DNA of 40,953 nt from assembly GCA_002412495.1 (NCBI GenBank), contig DHVE01000076.1:1-40953 (forward strand), given 5' to 3'. The translations under genes and the position numbers were made by a program. The stretch is from Betaproteobacteria bacterium UBA5216 (GTDB lineage: Bacteria; Pseudomonadota; Gammaproteobacteria; Burkholderiales; SG8-41). Position 1 is the stretch's first letter. The number at the start of each line of letters is the position of its first letter. The notes beneath the pieces are model-generated. The model made no database searches, was not told where the DNA came from, and was given only the letters and a program-made list of their open reading frames with translations. This document shows positions 16,773 to 25,678 of this stretch, in pieces.

Positions 16773-18806
16773 ATGATTCTTTACGCGCTCACCATTTTCA
16801 CCAGCGCGTTCCTGCTGTTTCTGGTTCAACCCATCATGGCAAAGCAGATTCTGCCCTGGTTCGGCGGATCGGCTGCGGTTTGGACCGTGTGCATGGTGTT
16901 CTTCCAGTTTCTGCTGCTGTTCGGCTATGCCTATTCGGATTTCACCACGCGCAAGATGAAACCGCGCAATCAGTTGATCCTGCATGCGGCGCTGTTGATC
17001 ATCAGCCTGATTTCACTGCCGATCATTCCCGATGTGTCGTGGAAGCCTGCCGGCGACGAAGACCCCACATGGCGAATTCTCGGCTTGCTCGCCTTTACCA
17101 TCGGCCTGCCGTATTTTCTGCTCTCGACCACCGGGCCGCTGGTACAGGCTTGGTTTGCACGCGCGCATGCGACCGGCACGGTCTACCGGCTGTTCGCATT
17201 GTCGAACTTTGCCTCGCTGCTGGCGCTGATTTCCTATCCGTTTGCGGTGGAGCCATGGATCACCACGCGCGTTCAGTCGTTCGGCTGGAGCGCGGGGTAC
17301 GCGCTGTTCGTGGTGGTGTGCATCTGCGCGGGCGTGTACAGCCTGCGCGCGCACACCGAGGCACAAGCCAATCCCGACGCACCCAAGCCCGACGACGGCC
17401 CCGCGCCCACGTGGGCGCACTACGGCATGTGGCTGCTGCTGTCGGCCATGGGATCGTTCATGCTGCTGGCGGTTACCAATCACATCACGCACGACGTCGC
17501 CTCGGTGCCGTTCCTGTGGCTGCTGCCGCTGACGATTTATCTGATCACCTTCATTCTGTGCTTTGAAGGGCGGAACTGGTACAAGCGAGCGGTTTTTCTC
17601 GGACCGCTGATCGTGGTGGTGGGCGCGCTGGCGTGGTTCATGCACGAAGAAGGCGGCATCATGGATTTCAAGGTCGCCGTGCCGCTGTTCAGCGCGGGGC
17701 TGTTCATCATGTGCATGTTTTTTCATGGCGAACTCGCGGCGATGAAGCCCGCGCCGCGTTATCTCACCACGTTCTTTCTGATGGTGTCGCTGGGCGGCGC
17801 GCTCGGCGGCGTGGTGGTGGGATTCATCGCACCGAAGTTTTTCAGTACCTATTACGAATTCGGCATCGGCCTCGTGGTCACGCTGCTGCTGGCGGCGTAT
17901 CTCACGCTGGATCTGTCAGGCGGATTGCAGCGCGTGGTTCCCATTGTGATTCTGGCGGCTGTGGGGTTCACTGGCTTTCATGTGTATCACTACATCGACG
18001 CGCTATCGAATGAGGCACGCCTGATGTCGCGCAATTTCTACGGCACGCTGCGCGTCAAGGATTCCGGCCCGGAAACCAGCGAGACCGCGATGCGCCGCCT
18101 GATGCATGGCGTGATCATGCATGGCGAACAATATCTGCATCCGAAAAAGAGCCATCGCATCACCACCTATTACACCGAAAGCAGCGGCGTGGGGCTCGCG
18201 GTCAAGTATTTTCAGGAAATGGGATCGACACGCGTGGGCGTGGTGGGTCTGGGCACCGGCACCATGGCCGGCTATGGCCGCAAGGGCGATGTGACGCGGT
18301 TTTATGAAATCAACCCGCAGGTTATCGAGATCGCGCGACGTGATTTCACCTATATTTCCAATAATAAAGGCCAGGTGGATACGGTGCTCGGTGACGCGCG
18401 CCTCACCATGGAACGCGAGGCCCCGCAGCAATACGACGTACTCGCAATCGATGCATTTTCCAGCGACGCGATTCCGGTGCATTTGATCACGCGCGAAGCG
18501 ATGGCGATTTATTTGAAGCACATCAAGCCCGACACCGGCGTGATTGCGTTTCACGTCACCAATCGCTTTTTAAAGCTCGCGCCGGTGGTCAAACAGATCG
18601 CAGACACCTATGGGCTGCACACGGCGTTGATCACCGACGACGAAACCGATGGCGATGCCTCGCGCACGGATTGGGTACTGGTCACACGAAACAAGAAACT
18701 TCTCGCGCATGAACCGATCAAAGAAGACACCTCCGAAATCAAGGAGATACCAGGCCTGCGTTTGTGGACGGATGACTTTAATAACCTGGTGCAGATCCTC
18801 AAATAA
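16773..18806 (+). CDS. Fused membrane protein / spermidine synthase-like protein
   Basis: A 677-residue protein. The first ~430 residues hold many hydrophobic helices in an MFS-like arrangement (opening LYALTIFTSAFLLFLVQPIM, then repeated segments). The C-terminal ~190 residues are a Rossmann domain of the spermidine-synthase type: SAM-site GLGTGTM (492-498), acidic YEINP, GDARLTME, and IDAFSSDAIP with Asp560. In true polyamine aminopropyltransferases the last motif carries the catalytic Asp; in this fused family the substrate is not established. No ribosome-binding site is evident before ATG 16773. degQ starts 33 bases downstream on the same strand. Confidence 0.85.
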   Translation: MILYALTIFTSAFLLFLVQPIMAKQILPWFGGSAAVWTVCMVFFQFLLLFGYAYSDFTTRKMKPRNQLILHAALLIISLISLPIIPDVSWKPAGDEDPTWRILGLLAFTIGLPYFLLSTTGPLVQAWFARAHATGTVYRLFALSNFASLLALISYPFAVEPWITTRVQSFGWSAGYALFVVVCICAGVYSLRAHTEAQANPDAPKPDDGPAPTWAHYGMWLLLSAMGSFMLLAVTNHITHDVASVPFLWLLPLTIYLITFILCFEGRNWYKRAVFLGPLIVVVGALAWFMHEEGGIMDFKVAVPLFSAGLFIMCMFFHGELAAMKPAPRYLTTFFLMVSLGGALGGVVVGFIAPKFFSTYYEFGIGLVVTLLLAAYLTLDLSGGLQRVVPIVILAAVGFTGFHVYHYIDALSNEARLMSRNFYGTLRVKDSGPETSETAMRRLMHGVIMHGEQYLHPKKSHRITTYYTESSGVGLAVKYFQEMGSTRVGVVGLGTGTMAGYGRKGDVTRFYEINPQVIEIARRDFTYISNNKGQVDTVLGDARLTMEREAPQQYDVLAIDAFSSDAIPVHLITREAMAIYLKHIKPDTGVIAFHVTNRFLKLAPVVKQIADTYGLHTALITDDETDGDASRTDWVLVTRNKKLLAHEPIKEDTSEIKEIPGLRLWTDDFNNLVQILK

Positions 18807-18825
18807 CAAGCAAATTTTATTCTTT

Positions 18826-18840
18826 AAAAACATAATGTTA
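18826..18840 (+). repeat. Dispersed spacer motif AAAAACA-N5-TTA, copy 4
   Basis: AAAAACA, taatg, TTA; the last A is the first base of the degQ start codon. It fills the 33-base spacer after the fused spermidine-synthase-like gene. Confidence 0.5.
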
Positions 18841-20210
18841 TGAGCAAACCATTGCACTGGAGGCTGCTCTTGTCCGTTGCTGTCATGTGCATGACAGCCG
18901 TTGCGCAAGCACAGCCGCTGCAAACCACCGACGCGCGCGGCCTGCCTACGCTCGCGCCGCTGGTCAACGAAGTCACGCCCGCTGTCGTCAACATTTCCGT
19001 CGTCACGCGCGCACCGATGGAAAGCAATCCACTGTTCCGCGACCCGTTCTTCCGGCGTTTTTTCGGCGTGCCCGAACAGCAACAGCAACAACGCGAGCAA
19101 TCCGCCGGGTCGGGCGTCATCGTGGATGCGACGCGCGGCTATGTGCTGACAAACAATCACGTCATAAAAGATGCTGAACGTGCCATTGTCACGTTGAAAG
19201 ACCGCCGCCAGTTCGCGGCAAAATTGGTAGGCACCGATCCCGGCACCGACATTGCCGTGCTGCAAATTGAAGCGTCCGGTTTAAGCGCATTGCGGATAGG
19301 CGATTCGGACAACATGCAGGTCGGCGACCATGTGCTCGCCATCGGCAATCCGTTCGGCATCGGGCAAACCGTAACCTCCGGCATCGTCAGTGCGCTGGGC
19401 CGCAGCGGACTCAGCGTGGAAGGCTACGAAGATTTTATCCAGACCGACGCCTCGATCAACCCCGGTAATTCCGGCGGCGCGCTGGTCAACCTGCGCGGCG
19501 AACTGGTCGGCATCAACACCGCGATCATCGGGCCTTCGGGGGGCAACGTCGGCATCGGCTTTGCCGTGCCGTCGAACATGGCGCGCGCCATCATGAACCA
19601 GATCATCCGCCACGGCGAAGTGCGCCGTGGACGGCTCGGCATTGAAATGGCCGATCTCACGCAGGAACTTTCGAAAAAGCTCGGCGTAAATACCCTCGAC
19701 GGCGCCATAATCGCCGTGGTGCAAGCGGGCTCGCCCGCCGAAAAATCCGGTATCCGCGAAGGCGATGTCGTCACAGCGCTTAACGGACGCCCCATACGCA
19801 ACGCCGCAGAATTACGCGCGCGTCTGGGACTCACGCCCATCGGCGAAGAAGTGGAAATGCGTTTGCTGCGGGGCAACGCAGCCCGCATGGTACGCACGAG
19901 AATCGCCGCGCCGGATGTCTCAACGGGCGAAGGACAGGCGATCGCACAACTACCCGGCATGCGCGTGATCGAGATTCAGCGCGGCAGTCCGCTGTTTCAA
20001 CGGTTGCAAGGCGGCGGGCTGGTGGTGTCCGCCGTCGATCCCAACAGCGTCGCGTGGGTCGCGGGTTTTCGTCCCGGCGACATCATTTATTCGGTAAACC
20101 GGCGCCGCATGCAAACGGCCGCCGAACTGCAAAACGCGCTGCGCGGCGCACAAAGCTACGCGGTGGGGCTGTTGCGCGGCGACTTTAATCTGACGATTAC
20201 GCTACGCTGA
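18840..20210 (+). CDS. degQ: Periplasmic serine endoprotease, Do/DegQ family
   Basis: A 456-residue HtrA-type protease and chaperone of the cell envelope. A signal peptide covers about residues 1-25 (LLSVAVMCMTAVAQAQ). The trypsin-like domain has the full triad: H107 (TNNHVI), D137 (GTDIAVL) and S211 (NPGNSGGALVN). A short Gln-rich LA-loop (PEQQQQQREQ, about 78-87) makes it DegQ- or DegS-like rather than DegP-like. Two PDZ domains follow (about 260-345 and 370-456). It degrades misfolded envelope proteins. ATG 18840 has no Shine-Dalgarno; the spacer motif runs into it. The closing codons LTITLR are echoed 80 bases downstream. Confidence 0.92.
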   Translation: MSKPLHWRLLLSVAVMCMTAVAQAQPLQTTDARGLPTLAPLVNEVTPAVVNISVVTRAPMESNPLFRDPFFRRFFGVPEQQQQQREQSAGSGVIVDATRGYVLTNNHVIKDAERAIVTLKDRRQFAAKLVGTDPGTDIAVLQIEASGLSALRIGDSDNMQVGDHVLAIGNPFGIGQTVTSGIVSALGRSGLSVEGYEDFIQTDASINPGNSGGALVNLRGELVGINTAIIGPSGGNVGIGFAVPSNMARAIMNQIIRHGEVRRGRLGIEMADLTQELSKKLGVNTLDGAIIAVVQAGSPAEKSGIREGDVVTALNGRPIRNAAELRARLGLTPIGEEVEMRLLRGNAARMVRTRIAAPDVSTGEGQAIAQLPGMRVIEIQRGSPLFQRLQGGGLVVSAVDPNSVAWVAGFRPGDIIYSVNRRRMQTAAELQNALRGAQSYAVGLLRGDFNLTITLR

Positions 20211-20272
20211 TTTTCAGCGCCGTCCCAAAAACGTCCGAAGGATGGGTGAAAACCATTCTACGGGCACTGTAG

Positions 20273-20294
20273 TCTGACGATAATGCTGCGTTAA
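20273..20294 (+). repeat. Echo of the degQ 3' end
   Basis: These 22 bases match 20189-20210 at 17 positions and read, in frame, as LTIMLR-stop, against LTITLR-stop in degQ. Most differences are at third codon positions. The echo overlaps the 3' end of the converging TctC gene. Confidence 0.45.
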
Positions 20295-21274
20295 TCCGCC
20301 CGTATCCCCGTGTCGCGTATCACCTTCGCGAAGCGGTCGATCTCGGCGCGCGTAAAACCCGCCAGCTCGGATGGCGTGCCGAACGCCACATCGATACCCA
20401 GATCGGCAAAACGATCCTTCACGTCAGGCAATTGCAGCACGCGCCGCACTTCGGTACTCAACGTGCTGATGATCGTGGGTGACACGGCCGCGTTGGTCAC
20501 CAGCCCCCACCACGAATCGAACGCGTAACCGGGTATGCCCGACTCCGCCACGGTCGGCAGATCGGGCGCGAGCGGCGTGCGTTTTGATCCGGTAATGGCC
20601 AGCGTGCGCAAGCGTCCGGTTTTCATGTGCGGGAACACCACCGGCATGCTGGCAAACACAAAATGAATCTGCCCGGCCATCAGATCGGTGACCGATTGCC
20701 CGGTGCCTTTGTACGGCACGTGCGAAATATTTACCTTGGCCATTACACGAAACATTTCGCCGCAGATGTGCGCGGGCGTTCCGTTGCCGCCCGAACCGTA
20801 GTTCAACTGGCCAGGACGTGTCTGCGCTAACTTGATGAAATCACGAACGTTCTGCGCCGGCACCGACGGATGCACCACCAGCGCCGTCGGCCCCACCGCG
20901 AGCTTGGCGATGGGCGCAAAATCCTTCAGCAGATCGTAGCCGGGATTTTTAAACAGCGAGACATTGATCGCCGCCGTGACACTGGTAATCAGCAGCGTGT
21001 AGCCGTCGGGCGCAGCGCGCGCGGCTATTTGCGAGCCAAGGTTACTGCCCGCGCCCGGCCGGTTTTCGATAATCACCTGATTGGGGAAACCTTCAGAAAG
21101 CCGTTGCGCGATGATGCGAGCGATCAGATCGGATGATCCGCCAGGTGGAAACGGCGCGATCAAGCGCACGGGTTTGGCGGGATAATTCTGTGCGTACAAT
21201 GGCATATTGCTCGCCGCCAACCAGCCCGCGACACCCCACACCATCACTATCCAGCGCAATTTGATGGACTGCAT
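20291..21274 (-). CDS. Tripartite tricarboxylate transporter receptor (Bug/TctC family)
   Basis: The third Bug receptor, 327 residues. The signal peptide is MQSIKLRWIVMVWGVAGWLA through about MPLYAQ (residue 29). Signature segments are VRLIAPFPPGGSSDLIAR, VIIENRPGAGSNLGSQIAAR and APDGYTLLITS. ATG 21274 follows a clean GGAGG; the in-frame extension upstream is not signal-like. It is divergent from the pcaD-like gene at 21407 and convergent with degQ. Divergence from the enol-lactonase gene might mean shared regulation with an aromatic-acid pathway; no membrane partner (tctA/B) is present. The ligand is unknown. Confidence 0.9.
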   Translation of the reverse strand: MQSIKLRWIVMVWGVAGWLAASNMPLYAQNYPAKPVRLIAPFPPGGSSDLIARIIAQRLSEGFPNQVIIENRPGAGSNLGSQIAARAAPDGYTLLITSVTAAINVSLFKNPGYDLLKDFAPIAKLAVGPTALVVHPSVPAQNVRDFIKLAQTRPGQLNYGSGGNGTPAHICGEMFRVMAKVNISHVPYKGTGQSVTDLMAGQIHFVFASMPVVFPHMKTGRLRTLAITGSKRTPLAPDLPTVAESGIPGYAFDSWWGLVTNAAVSPTIISTLSTEVRRVLQLPDVKDRFADLGIDVAFGTPSELAGFTRAEIDRFAKVIRDTGIRAD

Positions 21275-21406
21275 ATTCAAATCCTCCGCAAAAGCAGATC
21301 GTGCCAATCGGCAGCATACAATACGACATTGGCTCTTGGCGTTCTGAATATCGTTTTCCAGAATAACACGCCGATTCACATCATACCGTCCCCTGAAGGT
21401 CTGCCC

Positions 21407-22198
21407 ATGAAAATCAAAACCAACGGCATTGAAATCAACTACGAAATCGCCGGCAACAGCACCAAGCCGTGGGTCACGTTAAGCCATTCGCTCGCCTGCA
21501 ATCTGCACATGTGGGACGACCAGATGGCCGAACTTACCAAACATTATCACGTGCTGCGCTTCGACACGCGCGGCCACGGGCAATCCACAGCGCCCGCGGG
21601 CGATTACACACTCGATCAAATGGCCGACGACGTGAAAGGCCTGTTCGACGCGCTCGGCATCAAGTGTACGCACTGGGTGGGCCTGTCGATGGGCGGCATG
21701 ATCGGCCAAACCTTCGCGCTGAAATACCCCGGCGTGTTTCAAAGCCTGGTGCTCGCCGATACCACCAGCCGCCGCCCGCCCGACGCGGCAAAAATGTGGG
21801 GCGACCGTATCGCCATGGCACGCGCCAAGGGCATGCCCGGCGTGCTCGACTCGACACTCGCGCGCTGGTTCACCGAACCCTACCGCAACACCCGCAAAGA
21901 CGTGATGGCACGCATCGGCGAACAAATACTTACCACCCCCGTCGATGGCTTTGCCGGCGCGTGTATCGCCATTTCAAAAGTGAACACGCTCGACCGGCTA
22001 AAAGAAATCACGTGCCCGGTGTTCATCATCGTCGGCGAAGAAGACCACGGCACGCCGCCGGAAATGGCGCGCGCGATACACGATAATTTGCCAGGATCGA
22101 AATTGCTGGTGATCCAATCCGCGGCGCATCTTTCCAATGTCGAGCAGGCGGAAGTGTTTACCGGGGCGGTGAGTGAATTTCTGAAGCTGGCAAGTTAG
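21407..22198 (+). CDS. Alpha/beta hydrolase, 3-oxoadipate enol-lactonase-like
   Basis: A 263-residue alpha/beta hydrolase. The nucleophile elbow is GLSMGG (Ser near residue 95), the acid lies in VGEEDHGTPPE and the histidine in SAAHLSNVEQ. The opening MKIKTNGIEINYEIAGN and the oxyanion-region SLACNLHMWDDQM resemble PcaD, which opens the enol-lactone in the protocatechuate branch of the beta-ketoadipate pathway. No other pca genes are in the window, so the PcaD assignment is by resemblance only. An in-frame upstream extension is possible, but ATG 21407 aligns best. The stop overlaps the stop of the converging MFS gene (TTAG, 22195-22198). Confidence 0.8.
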   Translation: MKIKTNGIEINYEIAGNSTKPWVTLSHSLACNLHMWDDQMAELTKHYHVLRFDTRGHGQSTAPAGDYTLDQMADDVKGLFDALGIKCTHWVGLSMGGMIGQTFALKYPGVFQSLVLADTTSRRPPDAAKMWGDRIAMARAKGMPGVLDSTLARWFTEPYRNTRKDVMARIGEQILTTPVDGFAGACIAISKVNTLDRLKEITCPVFIIVGEEDHGTPPEMARAIHDNLPGSKLLVIQSAAHLSNVEQAEVFTGAVSEFLKLAS

Positions 22199-23340
22199 GA
22201 TCTTCCCCCGGCATTCTTCCGCCGCAACAGCGCCCCGCCCGCCGCCAGCATCCCCGCGTTCGACAAGAACACCGGTACGAAGCCGAACGCGGCGCCGACG
22301 CTGCCGAACAGCAGCGGTATTGACAGGTGCGCGACATTGTTGACCATGACTCTCAGGCCTGCGGCTTCTGAGGCGCGGCCCGGCGGCGCGAGTGCGTAGA
22401 TGAGCGACATCGACATCGGCTGGCCACTGCCGACGCCGAGCCCGAGGATAAAGGCCGCCACGGCGAGCAGCCATGGGTTGATAAAAAACGGGAACAACAC
22501 AAACGCGAATGCGGCGATGAAGATGCCAATCACCAGTATGTCGGCTTCGCTCGAACGCTTTGCCCACGCGGGCAGCAGCAGGCGCACGGTGAATGTCGCG
22601 AGCGCGAACGTGGCGAGCACGGTGCCGATCACCGATGCCGATAGCCCTATCGAGTGACCGTAGATCGGAAAATAAAACTGGAACAAATCCCACGCCGCCG
22701 AGAGTATGCCGCTGGCGATGAAGGCGCCGCGCAGTTTGGGCATTTTCCACAGGTCAATGATGCGGTGCTTTGACTTGTCTTCACCGGATTTGACAGCCTT
22801 GGGCAAGAAACCCGGCTTCAGCCACATCAGCAGGCACGGCACCACGGTAAATGCTGACAGCAGCATGAACGCGTTCAGGTGGCCAAGGTGATCGATAGCC
22901 AGGCCGGAAGTAAACGGGCCTATCAATCCGGCAGTGGAAAATCCCAGGCTGACCAACGAGTAGTTGCGCGCGCGATTGTCAGCGCCGCCAACGCCGCCGG
23001 TGGTGCCATGCACGGAGACAAAGAAGAAATGGAACGACGAGCCGATCAACAGCGCGGCCACGTACAGTGTCATCAATCCCGGAAACAATGGCGGCAACAG
23101 CATGGCGATGCCCATGCCAAAGGTTCCCGCCAGCATCGGGCCGCGCGGGCCCAGCCGGTCGGCAAGACGCCCCGCGTAAATGGCGAGTAACAGTGGGCAA
23201 ATCGCATACAGCGCCATCAGCACGCCGATGGTGAACTGGTTTGCGCCAAGTTCCAGCGCATACAGCGAAATTACCATGCGGCTGCCGCTGAAGCACGAGT
23301 GATTCAACAGGCACAGCAGCGTGATCAGGTAGATGGGCAT
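22195..23340 (-). CDS. MFS transporter
   Basis: An inner-membrane carrier of about 381 residues with roughly 12 hydrophobic helices. The loop 2-3 motif of the superfamily is visible as GRLADRLGPRGPM (about 56-68). A second, similar repeat starts near 200. The substrate is unknown. ATG 23340 (MPIYLITLL) is chosen; an in-frame GTG at 23352 would add four residues. It begins 16 bases after egtD on the same strand, so the two are likely co-transcribed, but nothing in the sequence ties it to ergothioneine. Confidence 0.85.
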   Translation of the reverse strand: MPIYLITLLCLLNHSCFSGSRMVISLYALELGANQFTIGVLMALYAICPLLLAIYAGRLADRLGPRGPMLAGTFGMGIAMLLPPLFPGLMTLYVAALLIGSSFHFFFVSVHGTTGGVGGADNRARNYSLVSLGFSTAGLIGPFTSGLAIDHLGHLNAFMLLSAFTVVPCLLMWLKPGFLPKAVKSGEDKSKHRIIDLWKMPKLRGAFIASGILSAAWDLFQFYFPIYGHSIGLSASVIGTVLATFALATFTVRLLLPAWAKRSSEADILVIGIFIAAFAFVLFPFFINPWLLAVAAFILGLGVGSGQPMSMSLIYALAPPGRASEAAGLRVMVNNVAHLSIPLLFGSVGAAFGFVPVFLSNAGMLAAGGALLRRKNAGGRS

Positions 23341-23356
23341 TGAACCGCGCACGTGG

Positions 23357-24328
23357 CTACGCGGCTATCGACAGGTAATGCACCGAAAATAGTTGCTCGG
23401 CATCGGTCCAGCAGTGCTCCGCGGCAAACCCGGCTTCGCGCGCGAGGCGCTGAAATTCGTCGATGGAATATTTGCAGGAGTTTTCGGTGTGGATGGTCTC
23501 GCCCGCGGCAAAATGAAACACCTGCCCCGCCACGCTGACGTGTTGATCGCGCAGGCTGCGCAGATGCATTTCTATGCGGCCTTCGTGGATATCGTAAAAC
23601 GCGTGATGCTCGAATGCCTTCAGGTCAAAGTTGCCATCCAACTCGCGATTGATGCGCGTTAGCAGGTTCAGGTTAAACGCCGCGGTGACACCCTGCGCGT
23701 CGTTATAGGCGGCGTGTAGCCGTGCCGGGTCTTTTTTCAGATCAACGCCCACCAGCATGGCGCCGCCGGCCCCCGCAATGGCGTGCGCATGACGCAAAAA
23801 CGCCAGCGCCTCCCCCCGGGTAAAATTGCCGATGGTCGAGCCCGGAAAATAAATCACGCGGCGGCGTTCGTTGAGTCCTTCGATGGCAGGCAACCGCATG
23901 GGCCGCGAATAGTCCGCGCACACAGCAGCAACCCGCACCGCCGGATAGGCCGCCGCCAGTTCGCCCGCGCACTGTTGCAACGCGGTGCGCGAGATATCGA
24001 TGGCCACGTAGGCAGCAGGCACCATGGCTTCGATCAGCACGCGTGTTTTGCGGCCCGAGCCGGCGCCATACTCGATCAACAAACAGTTCGGCCCCAGCAA
24101 GCGCGCCATGTCGCCGGCGCTGGCCTGCATCATCGCGAGTTCGGTGCGCGTGGGATAATACTCCGGCAGCCCGCAGATCGCTTCAAACAACTCGCTCCCG
24201 CACGCGTCGTAGAAATATTTCGGCGCGAGCGCCTTGCGCGGCTGCGCCAGCCCGCCCAGCACATCGGCGCGCAGGTTTTCAGTATCGGGATGAAGGTCGT
24301 GAAACTGGTATTTAGAGAGCAACGGCAT
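23357..24328 (-). CDS. egtD: L-histidine N(alpha)-methyltransferase
   Basis: EgtD trimethylates histidine with SAM to give hercynine, the first step in ergothioneine synthesis. The 323-residue protein has the hallmark PKYFYDACGSELFEAICGLP (36-55) followed by EYYPTRTE, the SAM site IEYGAGSGRKT (85-95), FPGSTIGNF, and VGVDLKKD. The tail TENSCKYS and EQLFSVHYLS is also family-typical. The usual partner EgtB (sulfoxide synthase) is not adjacent; neighbours are an MFS transporter and a PBP7-type gene. No Shine-Dalgarno is evident before ATG 24328. Confidence 0.92.
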   Translation of the reverse strand: MPLLSKYQFHDLHPDTENLRADVLGGLAQPRKALAPKYFYDACGSELFEAICGLPEYYPTRTELAMMQASAGDMARLLGPNCLLIEYGAGSGRKTRVLIEAMVPAAYVAIDISRTALQQCAGELAAAYPAVRVAAVCADYSRPMRLPAIEGLNERRRVIYFPGSTIGNFTRGEALAFLRHAHAIAGAGGAMLVGVDLKKDPARLHAAYNDAQGVTAAFNLNLLTRINRELDGNFDLKAFEHHAFYDIHEGRIEMHLRSLRDQHVSVAGQVFHFAAGETIHTENSCKYSIDEFQRLAREAGFAAEHCWTDAEQLFSVHYLSIAA

Positions 24329-24379
24329 GGCACGGACGGCAAGGTTGGCAACCGCGCAAGGGTAACACGCAGGTACGCG

Positions 24380-25411
24380 TCAACCGACGTTCATGCGCCC
24401 CGCATGGTATTCGATCCACTTCTTGATGCGATTGGCGTCGCCCGAGCGGCTGAGCCGTCCCCAGGAATCGAGCAGTACGATTACCACCGGCGCGCCGGCT
24501 ATGACCGTTTGCATGACGAGGCAGCGGCCTGCCTCGCGGATATAGCCCGTCTTGGACAACTCGATTTGCCATTCCGGACTGGGAATCAGGGCATTGGTAT
24601 TGCGAAACTCCAGCGTGCGCCCGCTCACGGTTTGCACCGCGTAGCCGTTGCCGGTGGAATATTGCCGGATCAGCGGATACTGGTAAGCCGCCGTCACCAT
24701 TTTGGCGAGATCCTGCGCGGTGGACACGTTGCTGCTGGAAAGCCCGGTGCTGTCGACAAACGATGATTGCATCATGTCCAGCGAAATCGCCTTGAGATTC
24801 ATCTCGCGAACAAATGCCGCAGTGCCGCCTGGATAAGCGCGCCCCAGCGCGGACGCGGCGCGGTTTTCCGACGACATCAGGGCAAGCCGCAACATTTCGT
24901 CGCGCGTGAGCACGGTGCCGATTTGCAACCGCGATCCGGTATGCTTGATGTGATCGAGATCGTCTTCGGTCAATGCGATGGGTTCGTCGAGCGGCAACTT
25001 GGAGTCCAGCACCACCATCGCGGTCATCAGCTTGGTGATCGAGGCGATGGGCGACACTGCAGTGATGTTTTTGTTGTACACCACATCACCGCTTTGCATA
25101 TTGACCACCAGCGCGGCGGTCGATTGCACATCGAGCACGTTGGGATTAAACGGTTCCGGCGGCGGCGGCCCCACGCGCCGCACCACACGCACATTCCTGG
25201 CGGGCCGGCCAGTGGCGCGGGGAGCCGCTTTGGATGCTTTTGCGGCGGATGGTTTGGCGGCGGCCTTGGGCACGGACTTGGCAGTGACGGCTACCGGGCG
25301 CGCGGTGGCGGCGGTGGTCGCCGTCGTCATATTGGCTTTCCGGGGTTCAGCATGGCCATACACCGCGAATCCACACAGCAGCAGAGCCAAGTAATACTTT
25401 ATCCGCGTCAC
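24380..25411 (-). CDS. pbpG: D-alanyl-D-alanine endopeptidase (PBP7-type, peptidase S11)
   Basis: A 343-residue periplasmic peptidoglycan endopeptidase. A signal peptide (YYLALLLCGFAVYGHA) leads into a ~60-residue Ala/Pro/Lys-rich linker, then the catalytic domain: SxxK at S124-K127 (SITK), SxN at S181-N183 (SEN), and KTG at 287-289. It cleaves D-Ala–DAP cross-links during wall remodelling. The start is GTG 25411, five bases after GGAGG; an in-frame GTG at 25429 lacks such a site. The gene is transcribed away from a long non-coding gap. The family assignment is firm; the exact cross-link specificity is inferred. Confidence 0.88.
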   Translation of the reverse strand: MTRIKYYLALLLCGFAVYGHAEPRKANMTTATTAATARPVAVTAKSVPKAAAKPSAAKASKAAPRATGRPARNVRVVRRVGPPPPEPFNPNVLDVQSTAALVVNMQSGDVVYNKNITAVSPIASITKLMTAMVVLDSKLPLDEPIALTEDDLDHIKHTGSRLQIGTVLTRDEMLRLALMSSENRAASALGRAYPGGTAAFVREMNLKAISLDMMQSSFVDSTGLSSSNVSTAQDLAKMVTAAYQYPLIRQYSTGNGYAVQTVSGRTLEFRNTNALIPSPEWQIELSKTGYIREAGRCLVMQTVIAGAPVVIVLLDSWGRLSRSGDANRIKKWIEYHAGRMNVG

Positions 25412-25439
25412 CCCATCCTCCAATGCCACAATATCCCTT

Positions 25440-25454
25440 AAAAATACAGACTTA
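25440..25454 (+). repeat. Dispersed spacer motif, near-match copy (AAAAATA-N5-TTA)
   Basis: AAAAATA, cagac, TTACA, upstream of pbpG (which is on the minus strand). One base differs from the core motif. Confidence 0.4.
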
Positions 25455-25644
25455 CAGTCCGTATTTCAAGTGGTTTACGTGGTTTATTTACTGCACTACG
25501 GATTTAACGCGTAAAAGCGCAGGCAGATGACCCGTGGATTTAGCCACCACGCACCAGGGTGTGAAACTCAAAACCCATTCGGTCGTCCGCGAGCGGAGAC
25601 CAGCAAGTCTCAAAGACAGGTAATAAACGGCCAGAAAAACGGAC

Positions 25645-25678
25645 AAAAAAAACTCCGCGTGGGGAACCCAGCGGAGTT
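25645..25678 (-). terminator. Orphan minus-strand rho-independent terminator
   Basis: On the minus strand, AACTCCGC (25678-25671 region) pairs with GCGGAGTT around a loop that can itself pair (TGGG/CCCA), followed by six more T residues (25650-25645). On the plus strand no T-tract follows, so the direction is clear. No coding gene lies upstream on the minus strand. Confidence 0.75.
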
